64,000 nucleotides of DNA. Origin: Cycas panzhihuaensis (taxonomy: Eukaryota; Cycadophyta). Both the position numbers and the translations under genes were made by a program. The stretch lies in NCBI GenBank assembly GCA_023213395.1, contig CM041465.1, positions 89,783,741 to 89,847,740 of the forward strand, given 5' to 3'. Position 1 is the stretch's first letter. Every line of letters starts with the position of its first letter. Shown piece after piece: positions 48,170-60,042 of the stretch. The notes under the pieces were generated by a model that was given only the letters and a program-made list of their open reading frames with translations, had not been told where the DNA came from and ran no database searches.

Positions 48170-49172
48170 TATTATCTTAGAAAATTAGAGGATTAAATGT
48201 GGTTACCAAGCAAAGAAATCTCAAAGAAGAATTGTTATGGAAAGACCATACATCTATCTTGTTCAACAAATAAAATTAAATCTAGACAAGATGAACATTA
48301 TACCTTAGAAATTTTAAAGAGGATATGGCATCTTGGCTATAGGTTCTATGGGAGCTTCTAAAGGGATGGCTACCCTAAGGTGTCCTAATTCAGTCCAACT
48401 TATTCATTCTAAAGGAGATAAGAGATGGCTTAATGGGTTGTTTTGCTTCCTTAATTTAAATCTTGTGGTGAATATTACTAACTTATATGCTCCCATTTTC
48501 CTTAATCAAATACTAACCTATTGGGATTCATTTGAAAGGCTTAGGAATTATATAAGAGGCACCCCTTGGATCATTAAAGGGGATTTTGATACCATCCTCT
48601 ATTTAGAAGAAAAGAAAGGTGGTGTTAGAGGTTTAGATCAAGCAAGTATTTCTTTATTATAGTGGATCATAAGACACAAACTTTTGGACATTTTCCCTAG
48701 AGAAGGGTTCTTTACCTAGAATAATCACATAAGTTCTTAGATTATAGAAAGGTTAGATAGGATTTTTATCAATGAAAGCTTGGTGACCTCCAACATTATA
48801 ATGGAATTTGATATTATCAAGGGAAGCAGTTCTAACCATTGGCCTATAGATATTTTAATGACCAAAAAACTCTATATTTAAATTTGAAAATATGTGGCTT
48901 TCACATCCATCTTTTGAGGATAAAGTCAAGCTTTCGTGGAGGGAGGGGGATCCTAGTCATGGACATCACATGTTTAAATTAGAACAAAAACTTAAATACC
49001 TCAAAAATTATATCAATAAATGGAATAGGTTAAGCTTTAGGGACATCTTTAAATAAATAAGAGCTCCTAATTCTAAGATGTCTTTTTTCTAAGAAGAAAT
49101 TATGAAAAGAGAAACCTCTAAACACTTAGCCTCCAAATAAGTCACTCTTTAAAAAGAGATTGATGATCAAGA
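48170..49172 (+). pseudogene. LINE ORF2 endonuclease, 3'-truncated
   Basis: Apurinic endonuclease-like domain: 'GASKGMATL', 'NLVVNITNLYAPI', 'GTPWIIKGDFDTILYLEEKKGG' (catalytic GDFN block) at 48560-48620, and 'IERLDRIFINE' (48745). The final block is 'SSNHWPI' (SDH with Asp to Asn). 'EEIMKRETSKH' and 'LXKEIDDQD' lead toward RT, but an F2 element interrupts at 49173 and no RT is found to its right. Confidence 0.82.
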
Positions 49173-49475
49173 TGATGGATGTTAATGCATCAAGGTCATT
49201 AGATTAATTATATGAAGGTGACTTTAGGTTAGCTAAGTCACATAGTTAAATGTAATTTCATTTATATTTAAGTGTAATTTTAGGATCATGTCATTAGGTA
49301 AGAAACTCCTTTAGAAACCCTAATGCACATCCTCTAATATATAAAGCTGAATGTGAAAGGGAGAATCATAACTCTCACCTCTCATTTTTGCTCTCAATCT
49401 TATTCTCTATTTACTCTTATTATGTATTATTACTTTAGTGTTGTAGATTGTGGCAACTAGATCCTTCAACCAACA
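49173..49475 (+). repeat. F2 copy 2, 5' LTR
   Basis: 303 bp, TGATGGATGTTAATGC ... CTTCAACCAACA. Lacks the 'ttagataaattat' duplication of copy 1. Confidence 0.88.
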
Positions 49476-52196
49476 ACTATTATCAGAGCCATTGTTGACC
49501 ACATTTCCCCACTAGGCTTGCACAGAGCCATTGATGCCTCTCACTCACAATTCATGTGAGGTTGAGGGCTTATTTGAGAACCTTATTTTGTATTAGAGAG
49601 TTTAAAATTATATTATTTTATATGTTGCTACATTTGATATTTTTGTAAATTTTCAAAGGTGAAAAGACTAATTTTTGAAGCTATTTGGTTGTTGAAACAG
49701 CTCCAGACAACATTGAAGGCCTAAAATTTTATGAAATTTTTGGGCATCTTATATTTTAATGAAATTTGATATGTAGGGTCACCTAGCCAAGATGATCATT
49801 TTTGTCTTCTGGAGCATCTTTAGATTCAACCTACAAATGCTAATTTTAGCTTAAATATGTTTTTTACCCATATAGAAGATCTATTATTAATTTCTTTGGA
49901 TCTAATTAATTTTTGTTGAAATTCTTTAAGGGATTTAGTAGATCTAGGTAAAACATATATTTTGGATTTAGTCCCATTAAATTTTATTGAGTTTTTAAGT
50001 GTAACCTTTTCTAAAAAGAGTCAAAATTCATGGATGAGTGACCTAGGTCACTTTCCTCAATGAAATCTTTTAAATATAAGCTAAAAATCTAAAAATTTTT
50101 AAAGTGATCTAGTAGATTTATGTCTCTGGAGAATTTTGAGATAGATCTCATCAAATTTCATCTATTAGTTAATGAGATCTTTGTAATTTTTTGACAGATG
50201 TTAATTCTACCCATTCTGTTGAGAAGACAAGGTCCCAACCCTGAAACCGCCACCAAGAACTAAACTATTCTTGCAACTAGTTATAGAAATTGAAACTAAA
50301 AATTACATTCAAGTTCTTAAACCATAGATAAAACAAAATAAACAAGAAAATCAAACATCACAAATACACCTAATATAACATGGTAAAACCCCAGTAGTAT
50401 GCTAGGGAAACATCTGCATAGGAAAGGTATCGATCTTTATAGTTGTAGAATGGAGAAAATGTACATAATCTTGTAGTAGAGTGCTTACAGCAATAACAAG
50501 TAGCCACCCCCTTAACATAGTACATTGAACACCATCAATATAAATGAAAAATGCCCTAAATCTGGCTACATGAGAGGGTCATCTAAGGCACAAATATCGA
50601 CCATAGAATCTAGGGTATTTTTAGCAAATGACCCTGATTCTCTTTACAATTTAATATACTTTTAGTGCTAATTTTTTAGGTTGGGGGCTATCGCCCCCAA
50701 ACCCCCTCTTTGCGGGGGGTGCTCCACACCCCCCTAGACAAGGAGGGCTCATGCCCCCCTTGGAACCCCCTAAGGAAGGTTTGGAGGGGAAACGGCACTG
50801 CCAACCTATCAAAATTTTAGCCTCCTAACCATTGTTGTCACATTACCCAACACATTCAACCCTACAAAAACATTATGAGAGCATTTCAGATAGTTTCTTG
50901 GCCATTTTTAGAGTTGTTACAAAAGGAAAAGCTAATGTACATGTCAAGATGAAGCTTTTTACATACTAAAGTTTGGATTCTAAGATAGTAAATCTGGTAA
51001 GATTCTACTTTTGTGCTTTTTATGGATAAAAATTTTTAATTCCATCATTTAGGCCTCTATATTTGTAATTTTTAGAAGATTTTACCTATTTAATATTATT
51101 TATAAATTTTGTAAAATAAAATCACAAAATAGGACAAAATTAGCATGCTTCTAGATTTTAAAAAATTAGCATTTTAGTAGGAAGTTAATATACTTTTTGG
51201 CCCTTTATGGATTTTGTATTGAAATTTTCAAAAATATATTTAGAAATATTGTACCAAAGTAAGGGAAACCTTAGATCAGAAGCAACATCTGATTCCCTTA
51301 TTAAATCTAGCATGCTCTTTCTATTTCCACACATAGCATAAAGCAATGCATAAAGTAGCAACAATAATAAAGTAAGCATAGAATGCAAACAAGCATTTGG
51401 CATCTTTCTATTTTAGTTTTCAATTCAAGTTATTCAAAAATAACTTACGTTATTTCCTAAAAGGAATCTCATCTGTATGACTTATACCATTAATTCTTGA
51501 TTTGTGCGCATACTTGCCTTAGTTAAAAAAGACCATAGTTGGTTAATGTCTAGGCCTTAAGGAAGGTATAAGTTTCATGTTGGGTCTAGTTTTAACTAGA
51601 ATAGTGGTGGAGGGATAGGTTAGCCACACCTACGGACTCTAATTAGGGATAATCTTGATAACCACCCAAGAAAACTAAAAACTTTAATTAAGATAAAAAT
51701 ATACCCAATTAAATATCCATCATAACTATGGGATACACATGTATTGTTTGATTCTTTAGAGGAGGTATATAGCTACTCACTAGTAAATTAGGTAAGGACT
51801 ATAAGTACCTAGGCTCTATTATGACTTAGATTTCATCATTAAGTATAGGTGTAGGCATCACATGTGAAGGACCTAATACGTATACTAAAATTCCCCTCAG
51901 GCATTGACACCTTAACTACTTTAGACTTGAGATAGAGGTTTGGGTTTTGATCACACATTCTATATCAGACTTGGTTTTTAATTGTGTGCACTCACATGCC
52001 AGCTTATATTTCTATTTGTATACATCATCAAACCCTATTGTGTTAAGAGTATTTACCATAAGTGTTGGTGGCCTATTATCATTGCTTGCTATTAAATCAT
52101 ATTTCCCCCTACTATTCTAGGTGTATTAGCCATACGTATCAATGGTATCTTCATTTACTATTTCTTCACTATCTTTTGTACTTCATTATCTTCACC
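49476..52196 (+). other. F2 copy 2 leader (interrupted)
   Basis: Collinear with 34551-36740 apart from the solo LTR. No coding; the short - strand frame near 51400 is incidental. Confidence 0.75.
50217..50852 (-). mobile_element. Solo LTR, family S, copy 3
   Basis: 636 bp in reverse orientation. + strand TGTTGAGAAGACAAGG ... CATTACCCAACA, with perfect 5-bp terminal inverted match. Perfect duplication CATTC at 50212-50216 and 50853-50857. The uninterrupted form of the site is present at 35281-35330 in F2 copy 1 (CTTATTCAACCATG), which shows the insertion went into the F2 leader. Confidence 0.95.
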
Positions 52197-53230
52197 ACGT
52201 CTTCTTAATTCAAGTAGAAAATAAAGTACATTTTAAAAGGGAAAGATAATTAGGATCTATAGTATATTGGAGTCAAGAATGCCACTAAGTATGAAGGACT
52301 TTGAGGAGCCTAGCTATAGTTTACATCTATCATCCCTATGATAGCAACAACACCTGCCTCTAGAGGAATGCCACTTGTAGCTCCAACAAATCCTATATCT
52401 AAATTATAATAAGAAATCGATGATAAGAATATTCATGTAGGTATTCTATTAGTGACTGATCACTCTCTACATAATCTAATTAATGAAGAATAACAAAATA
52501 CAGATTGGAAACTCCTTGAGGTTCTTAAAAAGAATTTTGATACAAAGTCTAATCTTGAATTTATTCATCTAGTCTTAAAGATGAATAAGATTAAGATATA
52601 TAAGGGATGTGCATATGAAACAATTAACCTTCTTAGACCAATCAAATAAATAATAGACAAAGATTTTAAGACCTAATGTATTACATGGGCATTCCTCAAA
52701 TAGTCCTATCTACATATACCTAATTATAAGAACATGCCAGGGAGTTTTCAATCAAGTAGAATATTAAAGACACATAACTTTGAAGTTCTTATAAAGAAGT
52801 TTATAGAATTTGATAAGACCTTTTATACTAATTTTACAACTTCAAATCCTCTTTCGGATGTAGCTTTTGACACGAAAGAAGAAGTATGTTTCTCAAAGAA
52901 TCAAGGTCCCTCTCATCATAGAGGAAATAACTGAGTAAGGGGTAGAGGACAAGGTAGAGGAAATCAGCCACAAGATCAACATAACCCTCAACAATAGTAG
53001 CCTAGACAGTTTCAAGGCTAAGTGCCATCTTTTAATGCAAGACACTTAAGCCAAACCAATACTTTAGGGACAAGAAATCATATTATCATGTGCAAAGGAT
53101 GTAACAAAAAATGACACCTTTTAAAGGATTGTCCTATACCTATATATAAGTTGCCTAAATTTTAATAAAAATACAAGGCTTACAATGTTAATAAAACATG
53201 TGAAGAATAGTTTGTTAGTGCAGGTTTTTC
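52197..53230 (+). pseudogene. F2 copy 2 gag
   Basis: Aligned to copy 1, whose ATG is an ACG here (52197-52199). The open stretch 52734-52934 carries 'FQSSRILKTHNFEVLIKKFIEFDKTF'. The zinc knuckle near 53090 reads CKGCNKK-stop-HLLKDC: both Cys pairs are kept and the Gly before His is a stop. Confidence 0.8.
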
Positions 53231-54000
53231 TCAAGCATACGTTCAAAGACTTTAGGGAGAAACTACTAATCAAACAAAGAGGTATTTTGAAGTCCATTGT
53301 GGGTATGCCACTTGTGATCTTGAATCACTAATGCAAATCCCTCTTTGAGTTTTAAATAACATAACTTCAAACACCTCCTCTTGGATCATGGATGTAAGAG
53401 TGATACAACATATAACCTACAATTAGGATCTATATCAAACTTTTAATTCCAATGTATATGGTGTCATTCAAATGGTTGATAAATCCTAATAACTAGTCAA
53501 AGGTATTGGAAACATAAGCCTAAAACTCCTAGGCTTGAGATATTTTATATTACTTAATGTCTTATATATTCCTAATATGAAACAAAACCTACTCTCTTTG
53601 TCCACTCTTCTCTCCCGTGGATTTGATCTTAGTGTTACTGCAAATAACCAAACTCTCCAGGTTGTTCATCCTCCAACAAATCTAGTGGTCTTGACTGAAG
53701 TACTTAGTAATAAATTATTTAGATTAAATGACTCCCCATCTTTTAAAGCCAAATATGCTCAAAACCCTTATGCTAATGAAGACTTTACTTTTAATACCAC
53801 TTTGACACATCCTAAGCTATCCCTGGAAGCTCTTTGGCATGATCACGTAGGCCATGTTTATATTAATTGACTCAAAGATCTTTATCACATACTTTTAGGT
53901 TTGTCCAAGTTCTCCTCTAATCCCTTTAAATGCAAAGCTTATATCATATCCAAATATCATAGATAGCCCTTTACTAATAGGCAATGGAAATCAAGTCATC
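53231..54000 (+). pseudogene. F2 copy 2 protease and GAG_pre-integrase
   Basis: 'SSWIMDVRVIQHIT' near 53380 is the protease site (D-T-G-A-T to D-V-R-V-I). The 111-codon stretch 53535-53870 reads 'LLNVLYIPNMKQNLLSLSTL' to 'LEALWHDHVGHVYIN', the pre-integrase His motif. Confidence 0.83.
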
Positions 54001-55130
54001 CTCTTTAATTGGTACACTCTAATCTATGTAGACCAATGTCCATTCCATCATTGATGCAGAAAATATATTATATATCTTTCATTGATGATTTTACCAAGAA
54101 AGTGTGGGTGGATTTTCTGACCAGGAAAGATAAAGCATTTGGTGTCTTTATATCTTTTAAAGCTCATACTGAAAAGGAGTTAGGTTATCAGATTAAGTAT
54201 CTTTGAACAGATAATAGTGGATGATATGCTTATAATAGGGATTTAAAACATATCTACGAGATAATGGCATCAAACATCATACTACAATAGTAAATGCCCC
54301 CCCACATAATAGATTTGTTGAGAACATGAATAGGTCTATTTTGAATATGGCTTGAGTTATGTTAGTTTATAAAAATGTTCCTGCTTACCTATGGATTAAA
54401 GTAATTTAGATAGTTATTTATTGCATGAGTGTTATCATCCCATCTAAATGAGGAATTTCTCCTAATGAAAAATAGACTAGATGGGCCCCCACTACTTACC
54501 ACTTTAAAATATTTAGCTCAACATGTTATGCCCATATAGTAGATGGAGATAGAAATAAACTCCTACCTAGGTCACTTAAAGGCATCTTTGTCGGATACCC
54601 TATGGACAAGAAAGGGTACAAGGTCTTTATACCTTCACTGTGGAAGACTATTGTCACTAGAGACATGATGTTTGATAAAATATAGGATTAATTATTATAA
54701 TTGGACTCTAAAATATTAAACTTTCATTATTATGATACTACTCAATATGATGTACAAATTCTAAAATTTGGGAGGAAGGACACTTAAGAGTTACACCAAC
54801 TATTAGAATTTGACAATAAAGCTATAAACGGTAGTAGCTCTGATTCTAAATGAATGAGTCTATATCATACAGAACCATTCGAGAATAGGAGAGTTGATAA
54901 AGACAAAGTAGTAGTAGATGGACCATGCTCCCTAGATGTATCAACATCCTTCTCAACAAATATGGAAAATGAACTTTTTTAGGATCCAAACGAAGGCCAT
55001 GTAGTTGGAGAAATAAAGATTTCATTCCCAACTAGAGATTCTGATGAAGTCTACTAAATAAATAAGGTTATATGACCTAATGAGGTAGGCAAAATTGGCA
55101 CTTAAAGTGCCTACAGAGCCAAGATGTAGG
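54001..55130 (+). pseudogene. F2 copy 2 integrase with a misplaced RT patch
   Basis: 'LVHSNLCRPMS' (first Asp changed to Asn), 'YYISFIDDFTKKVWVDFLTRKDKAF' and 'LXTDNSG' (second Asp) at 54205. Immediately after, at 54217-54241, 25 bases are identical to the RT active-site region at 55777-55801 and replace what copy 1 has there (NNREYIS). After it 'IYEIMASN' resumes integrase. Confidence 0.85.
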
Positions 55131-56660
55131 AATCAATTTTCATTGAGTTAGAATCGGTAAAATTGCATTTTGCTCTTAATGAAGATCCCATCCCATACCA
55201 AGAAGCTATAAAACACACATATTAGAGGAATGCCATGAATGAAGAGTATTAATCTTTTATACAAAATAATACATAGGAACTCATTGATCTACCACTTGGA
55301 AGAAGATAGTTCAAAACAAATGGATGTACAAAAATAAATACAAATTTGATGACACCCTTAAAGAATACAAGTTGAGGTTGGTAGTAAAGGGATTCACACA
55401 AAGGGAAGGCATCGACTACACTAAAGTCTTTGCACCTATGATCAATTGGCCCACAATTAGAACTCTTATGGCCTTAGTAGCTTAACAGAGCTAGAAGATT
55501 CACCAACTCAATGTGAAAACTACATTTCTTAATGGTGATCTTGAAGAAGAAATCTACATGGCTCAGCCTAAAGGATTTAAGATTGTTGGTCTAGAACATA
55601 AGCTGTGTAGACTCAAAAAGTGCTTGTACAACCTTAAACAAGCCCCTTGTACTTAGTTCACTAAGTTGTTATAAAGAATAAGGCAACTTGGATATGAGGT
55701 TTATGACTAGCAGGATATTGATGCAAAATTATTCATCAAACACTAAAAAGATAAAGTCACTTATCTCTTAATCCTTGTGGATGATATGCTTATAATAGGG
55801 AATACTGAATAGATAATCAACTAGCTAAAGAAGGACTTAGCTAAAATGTTTGAACTATCTAACCTTAGGTTGATGAAATACTACTTGGGGATTGAAGTCA
55901 CTCAGAAAGATCATAAAATCTTTCTTTCTTAAGAAAAGTACATCAACAATCTTCTAATAAAGTTTCAATTAGAAGATACTTAAACTATAGCCACTCCAAT
56001 GAAATCTAATATCAAACTGATAGCTGATGGTGATGATCAAGATGTAGATGTAATATTTTATAGGTAACATATAGGTAGTCTCATCTATACTACTAATATA
56101 AGACCTGATATTGCACACTCTATTAGATTCTTGCTTGTTATATGATAAATCCTAAGTAGAATGACTGGTAAGCAGTAGTGCAAATGTTGAGGTACTTTAA
56201 GATGACCAGTAAATATGGTCTACTGAATAAACCCAATTCATAGTTCAAACTATACACATATACAGACTTAGACTTTGCTAGAGATAGTTTGGTTATATAA
56301 CATTTCTTAGAACAACACTAATATCATGGATATCTAGACAACATAAGATAGTTATCAATTCAACTATCAAAGTTTAATATATTACTACTTCTGAGACTAG
56401 CAATGAGGTGATATGGCTTAAAAAATTATTAGAAACATTAAATATCACCCTAACAAGTCCTACTAGCCTTCGTGTGGATAATCAATCAGCAATCCACATG
56501 GCAAAAAATCCTATATTTTACGATCATACTAAACTCATAAGTACAAAAGTCTACAAGATTCGAGAACTAGTTTATGGCAGCATAATTCAATTGGAGTACT
56601 ACCCCACAACAGATCAAGTTGTTGATATCTTCACCAAACCACTGTAAAGGGTGAAGTTTG
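55131..56660 (+). pseudogene. F2 copy 2 RT and RNase H
   Basis: RT from about 55180. 'KGFTQREGIDYTKVF' region near 55390, active site ILVDDMLIIG at 55771 (LVDD), 'LMKYYLGIEVTQKD'. RNase H's C-terminal part is open at 56408-56647: MIWLKKLLETLNITL, 'RVDNQSAIHMAKNPIFYDHTKL' and 'VVDIFTKPL'. Ends at TAA 56645-56647, the usual end of copia pol. Confidence 0.87.
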
Positions 56661-57137
56661 AATAGTTCTATAGGTAGCTTAGCCTTCAGGCCTCCATCTC
56701 TGACTGATTAGAGGAGATGACAATAGGATTATCATACTCTATTCCATTTGTCAAAACCCCTTTGTAGGTGTGAAAGAATAAGAGTAAGTCTCTACTTTAT
56801 CCTATTTGTGAAAATCCTTATGTGCACAAAAGGATAATGGTCATACTAGTCTTATAAAATCGAAACCTATGAAAACTTAAAATGGCATGGGAGATGACCA
56901 AATAGTATATGGAGACTCAGTAGATCAAGTTGTATATTTAAGCTTCTTGGCTATCAGGCTATATTAAGAGCCATCTTAATCATTTTAATTTAAGGGGCTA
57001 TAGATCTTTGAAAGTTCATAGGTTTTTATTCCCCGTGAGGGATTTTCCACAAAAGTGTCAATGTAATAATGAGGCTCAAATGAAGACCTCATAGAATAAA
57101 TTTTATTATAATGACCTTTTACCATTAAGGGGGGGAT

Positions 57138-57443
57138 TAATGGATGTTAATGCATCAAGGTCATTAAATTAATTATATGAAGATGACTTTACATTAGCTA
57201 AGTCACATAGTTAAATGTAATTTCATTTACATTTAAGTGTAATTTTGGGACCATATTATTTAGCAAGAAATTCCTTTGGAAACCTTAATACACATCCTCT
57301 AATATATATGGTTGAATGTGAAAGGGAGAGTCATAATTCTTACCTCTCATTTTTGCTCTCAATCTTGTTCTTTCTATTTTTCTCTTATTATGTGCCATTG
57401 TTTTAGTATAGTGGATTATGGTAACTAGATCCTTCACCTAATA
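57138..57443 (+). repeat. F2 copy 2, 3' LTR
   Basis: 306 bp, TAATGGATGTTAATGC...TTCACCTAATA (terminal TG and CA both decayed by transitions). Followed by CCATC at 57444-57448. Confidence 0.88.
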
Positions 57444-58639
57444 CCATCCTCTAGATTATATCGCTAATTAATCACTGCGTTTACTAGTTCTATAAGAACC
57501 TACTTTAGATACATGATTATGTCAGCATTTATCAACATCATTCTAGGAACAAGTTAAACTACCTAACTAGACAATTAAGTTGAGTGCAAGAGTAGTGAGT
57601 CCCACCTCTTACTAAATGGCATTTAGTAGTAGCTTCTCTTCATGAAGCCTCTCTTCATGTTCACTAGTAAGCATTCTGCTTGAAGTGTCCAACATTGATC
57701 TCTTCAGTCCTTCTACTATCATTATTTGGCCTATCTAATCCTTTCACTAACGTCGCTTAGAATCTCAAACTTTGAGCTCTTTAAGATTATTGATGATCCT
57801 TAAAGCCTCCATAAATAGTCCCTTCAATATACTTGTTATCTTACTCAAAATAACTATACATCCATCATATAACTTACATGTACTAATAATAGATACATAA
57901 AACATAAGATGTGACTCATGAAATTTATAACATAACTCTCTTAAAAAATATTTTTCTATTTTAACTCAACAGTTCTCTGAAATATGAATTTTAAACTATA
58001 ACTAACTCCTTTGGTGGTAGTTGGCTGAGTTTACATCAGTATTTATATCATCATTCAAATAATATAAGAAATCTGCATATTCAAGTATATATGTAAGCTT
58101 ATGCATGGACCTTTTTAATCCTACTTCAAAAATATTATATGTAATCCTAAGATCCTTATCTGATTATAAAGTGAATGAATTAAATTTCTCCATTATGAAA
58201 CTTTAAAATTTGATAAAACATATAGTCCATCATCAATCATGAACTAACTTTTAAGATTTATTCTTTACTCAAAACCTCACAATCCTTCATAGAATCAATC
58301 TCAATAGTAGATTGAGCAATAATTAATTTTAAGATCTAATTTACAATTACAACAATACCTCCATATATGCCTCTTTATTTTGAAGGATAAATCTTATAAT
58401 TGACTGCCCAAGGAACTAGACCCATACCAGGGGAAAAAAAGGCTATATATAAAACCAATCTAAGAATCACAAGCCAACCATGACTACTTGGATAAACTCC
58501 AATGAACCAATGGCATAAGTGTTGAAGGTAGTAGTACTTGTTATATTTGTAATAAAGTAACTTCCAAGAAATGTCTAGTTTCTAATAGCTCTACAAAAGC
58601 CACACCCAACATTTAAGCAACCATTACAGCTCCAAAGAG
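57444..58639. other. Unassigned stretch
   Basis: No recognisable coding on either strand up to the transporter remnant. The - strand end next to 58640 may contain decayed 3' exon sequence of that gene. Confidence 0.45.
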
Positions 58640-59640
58640 ATTGGTTACAATCAAGTAGTACTAAATAGGTATATTCTACTTTATCTAATGTTTGATGTAT
58701 TTCAATAGTGGAAATAACAAGTGAGATAAAAATGCCGAATAAACTGGATAGGACTAGGTGTTTTCTTAAACGTTGATCTATAAGATTTAGGCCAAGAATT
58801 AAGCTAAGAGCATTCATTCCTATAACTATTAAGGAGAGAAACAAAGTTGTTTTATTTGAAACAAAACTAACCAACTCCACAATAGTGGGACTATAATATA
58901 TTACAGTATTGATACTAGTAAACTATTGAAATGTTTGAAGACCAACTCTAGTAAGTAAAACAAGCCTTATTTCCTTACTTTTAAAGAAGTCAAAGTATTA
59001 TACTTTTTCTTTCGAGTCCCTTTGTTGAAATTCTTCTTCAATTGTAATAAAAAGTTGATCAATCTCACTGTTCAGATGATGTGGTTCATATATTTTTTTA
59101 AGAATTAGAATAGCTTTAACTTACCTTCATAAAGAGCCAATGTGGAGACTCTGGTAAAAAATAACATCAACATAAGTTGTAGTATAGTAGGCAAACTTAT
59201 TATACCAAGCATCCAATGCTATGACTCTAGTAACTTAGTAAATGCTAGATTTATAAGATAAGATAGAAATTGCCTACAAGTGATCATTAACACATTTGTA
59301 CTCACTAGTGCTCCTCTTGTTTTAGAAGGTGAAGCTTCTACAATGTAAACAAGAGTAGTGATTAATGCCACCCCAACATCTAACCCTACTAGAAGCCTAC
59401 CAAGAATCAAAATATATGGACCTAGTGTAACAGCCATGTAGATTGATCCAATTATTAAAATAACAACAACTAAAAGTTTCTATTCCAATGACAAAGGAGT
59501 CACATATAATAGAAGTAGCTCTTTTATGTCACCGTAGAATACACCACCTTGGATGGAAATACCCATGGCCATAGCCTCGTCTAGATTAACACTTTACTCA
59601 ATTACTTACCAAATATCTCTAATACAACTTCTTGAACCTT
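58640..59640 (-). pseudogene. Inositol-transporter-like (MFS sugar transporter) pseudogene
   Basis: On the - strand, in order: 'CIRDIW' near 59625, '[27 protein letters not shown]' (59470-59390) and '[23 protein letters not shown]', the MFS sugar-porter signature (GRLLVGLxxGVA ... YIxEASPxxxRG). Then '[14 protein letters not shown]', 'HWMLG', 'FFKSKEIRLVLLTRVGLQTFQ', 'INTVIYYSPTIVELVSFVSNKTTLFLSLIVIGMNAL' and 'LIDQRLRKHLVLSSLFGIFISLVIS' (58680). The wording fits plant INT-type inositol transporters best. The N-terminal helix pair and the last transmembrane helices are absent. There are stops and at least three frameshifts. The visible part shows no intron. Confidence 0.8.
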
Positions 59641-59697
59641 TACTGAGATCCCTGCATCCTTCAAGCAACTCTTGTAAGGATTTCTCATTCACTCAAT

Positions 59698-60025
59698 TGT
59701 TGGGAATAATCCCAATGTTTGTGCACTAGAGCGCTTAGGGCCCCTCAAAGCCACCTTTGAGGGCCCCTAGGGCACCTTGAACTGATTCGTGGCTTGGGAC
59801 CAACCACTCACGTGAGGTACGTATTCACAGATTATTTATTTTTATATTTTTCAAACTAACCTTAATTGTTGTGCGGCTAGGGTGATGGCGCCGACGCCTC
59901 CCGAATCTCTATTTAAGGGTTGGGAATACCTCCACGGTGTTTATTAACACCGCCACTCTTTCGAAATCGCCGTTGTACTCAAGATGAAAGTGTCGTGATG
60001 TCACCTCTGCTCCTCGGCTCCATCA
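59698..60025 (+). repeat. 5' LTR of element 5
   Basis: 328 bp, TGTTGGGAATAATCCC ... CGGCTCCATCA. A TATTTAAGG-like box at about 59909 and the CpG-rich, TG...CA-ended layout fit an LTR. Paired LTR is not in the window, so the boundary rests on the TG/CA ends and the PBS. Confidence 0.78.
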
Positions 60026-60027
60026 TT

Positions 60028-60042
60028 TGGTATCGAGCTAAG
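60028..60042 (+). promoter_or_regulatory. Primer-binding site of element 5
   Basis: TGGTATCGAGCTAAG two bases after the LTR. It starts like the initiator-Met PBS (TGGTATC) and then departs, so the primer tRNA is uncertain. Confidence 0.65.

Larger units (their letters stand above)
49173..57443 (+). mobile_element. Ty1/copia element, family F2, copy 2
   Basis: 8,271 bp including a 636-bp solo LTR and its duplicated 5 bp; net length is close to copy 1. LTRs at 49173-49475 and 57138-57443. PBS remnant TATTATCAGAGCC (49478), PPT AAGGGGGGGAT (57127-57137). The 5-bp flanks differ: CAAGA on the left, CCATC on the right. The left flank is LINE endonuclease, the right is not LINE, so the element seems to join two loci. 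Confidence 0.9.
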
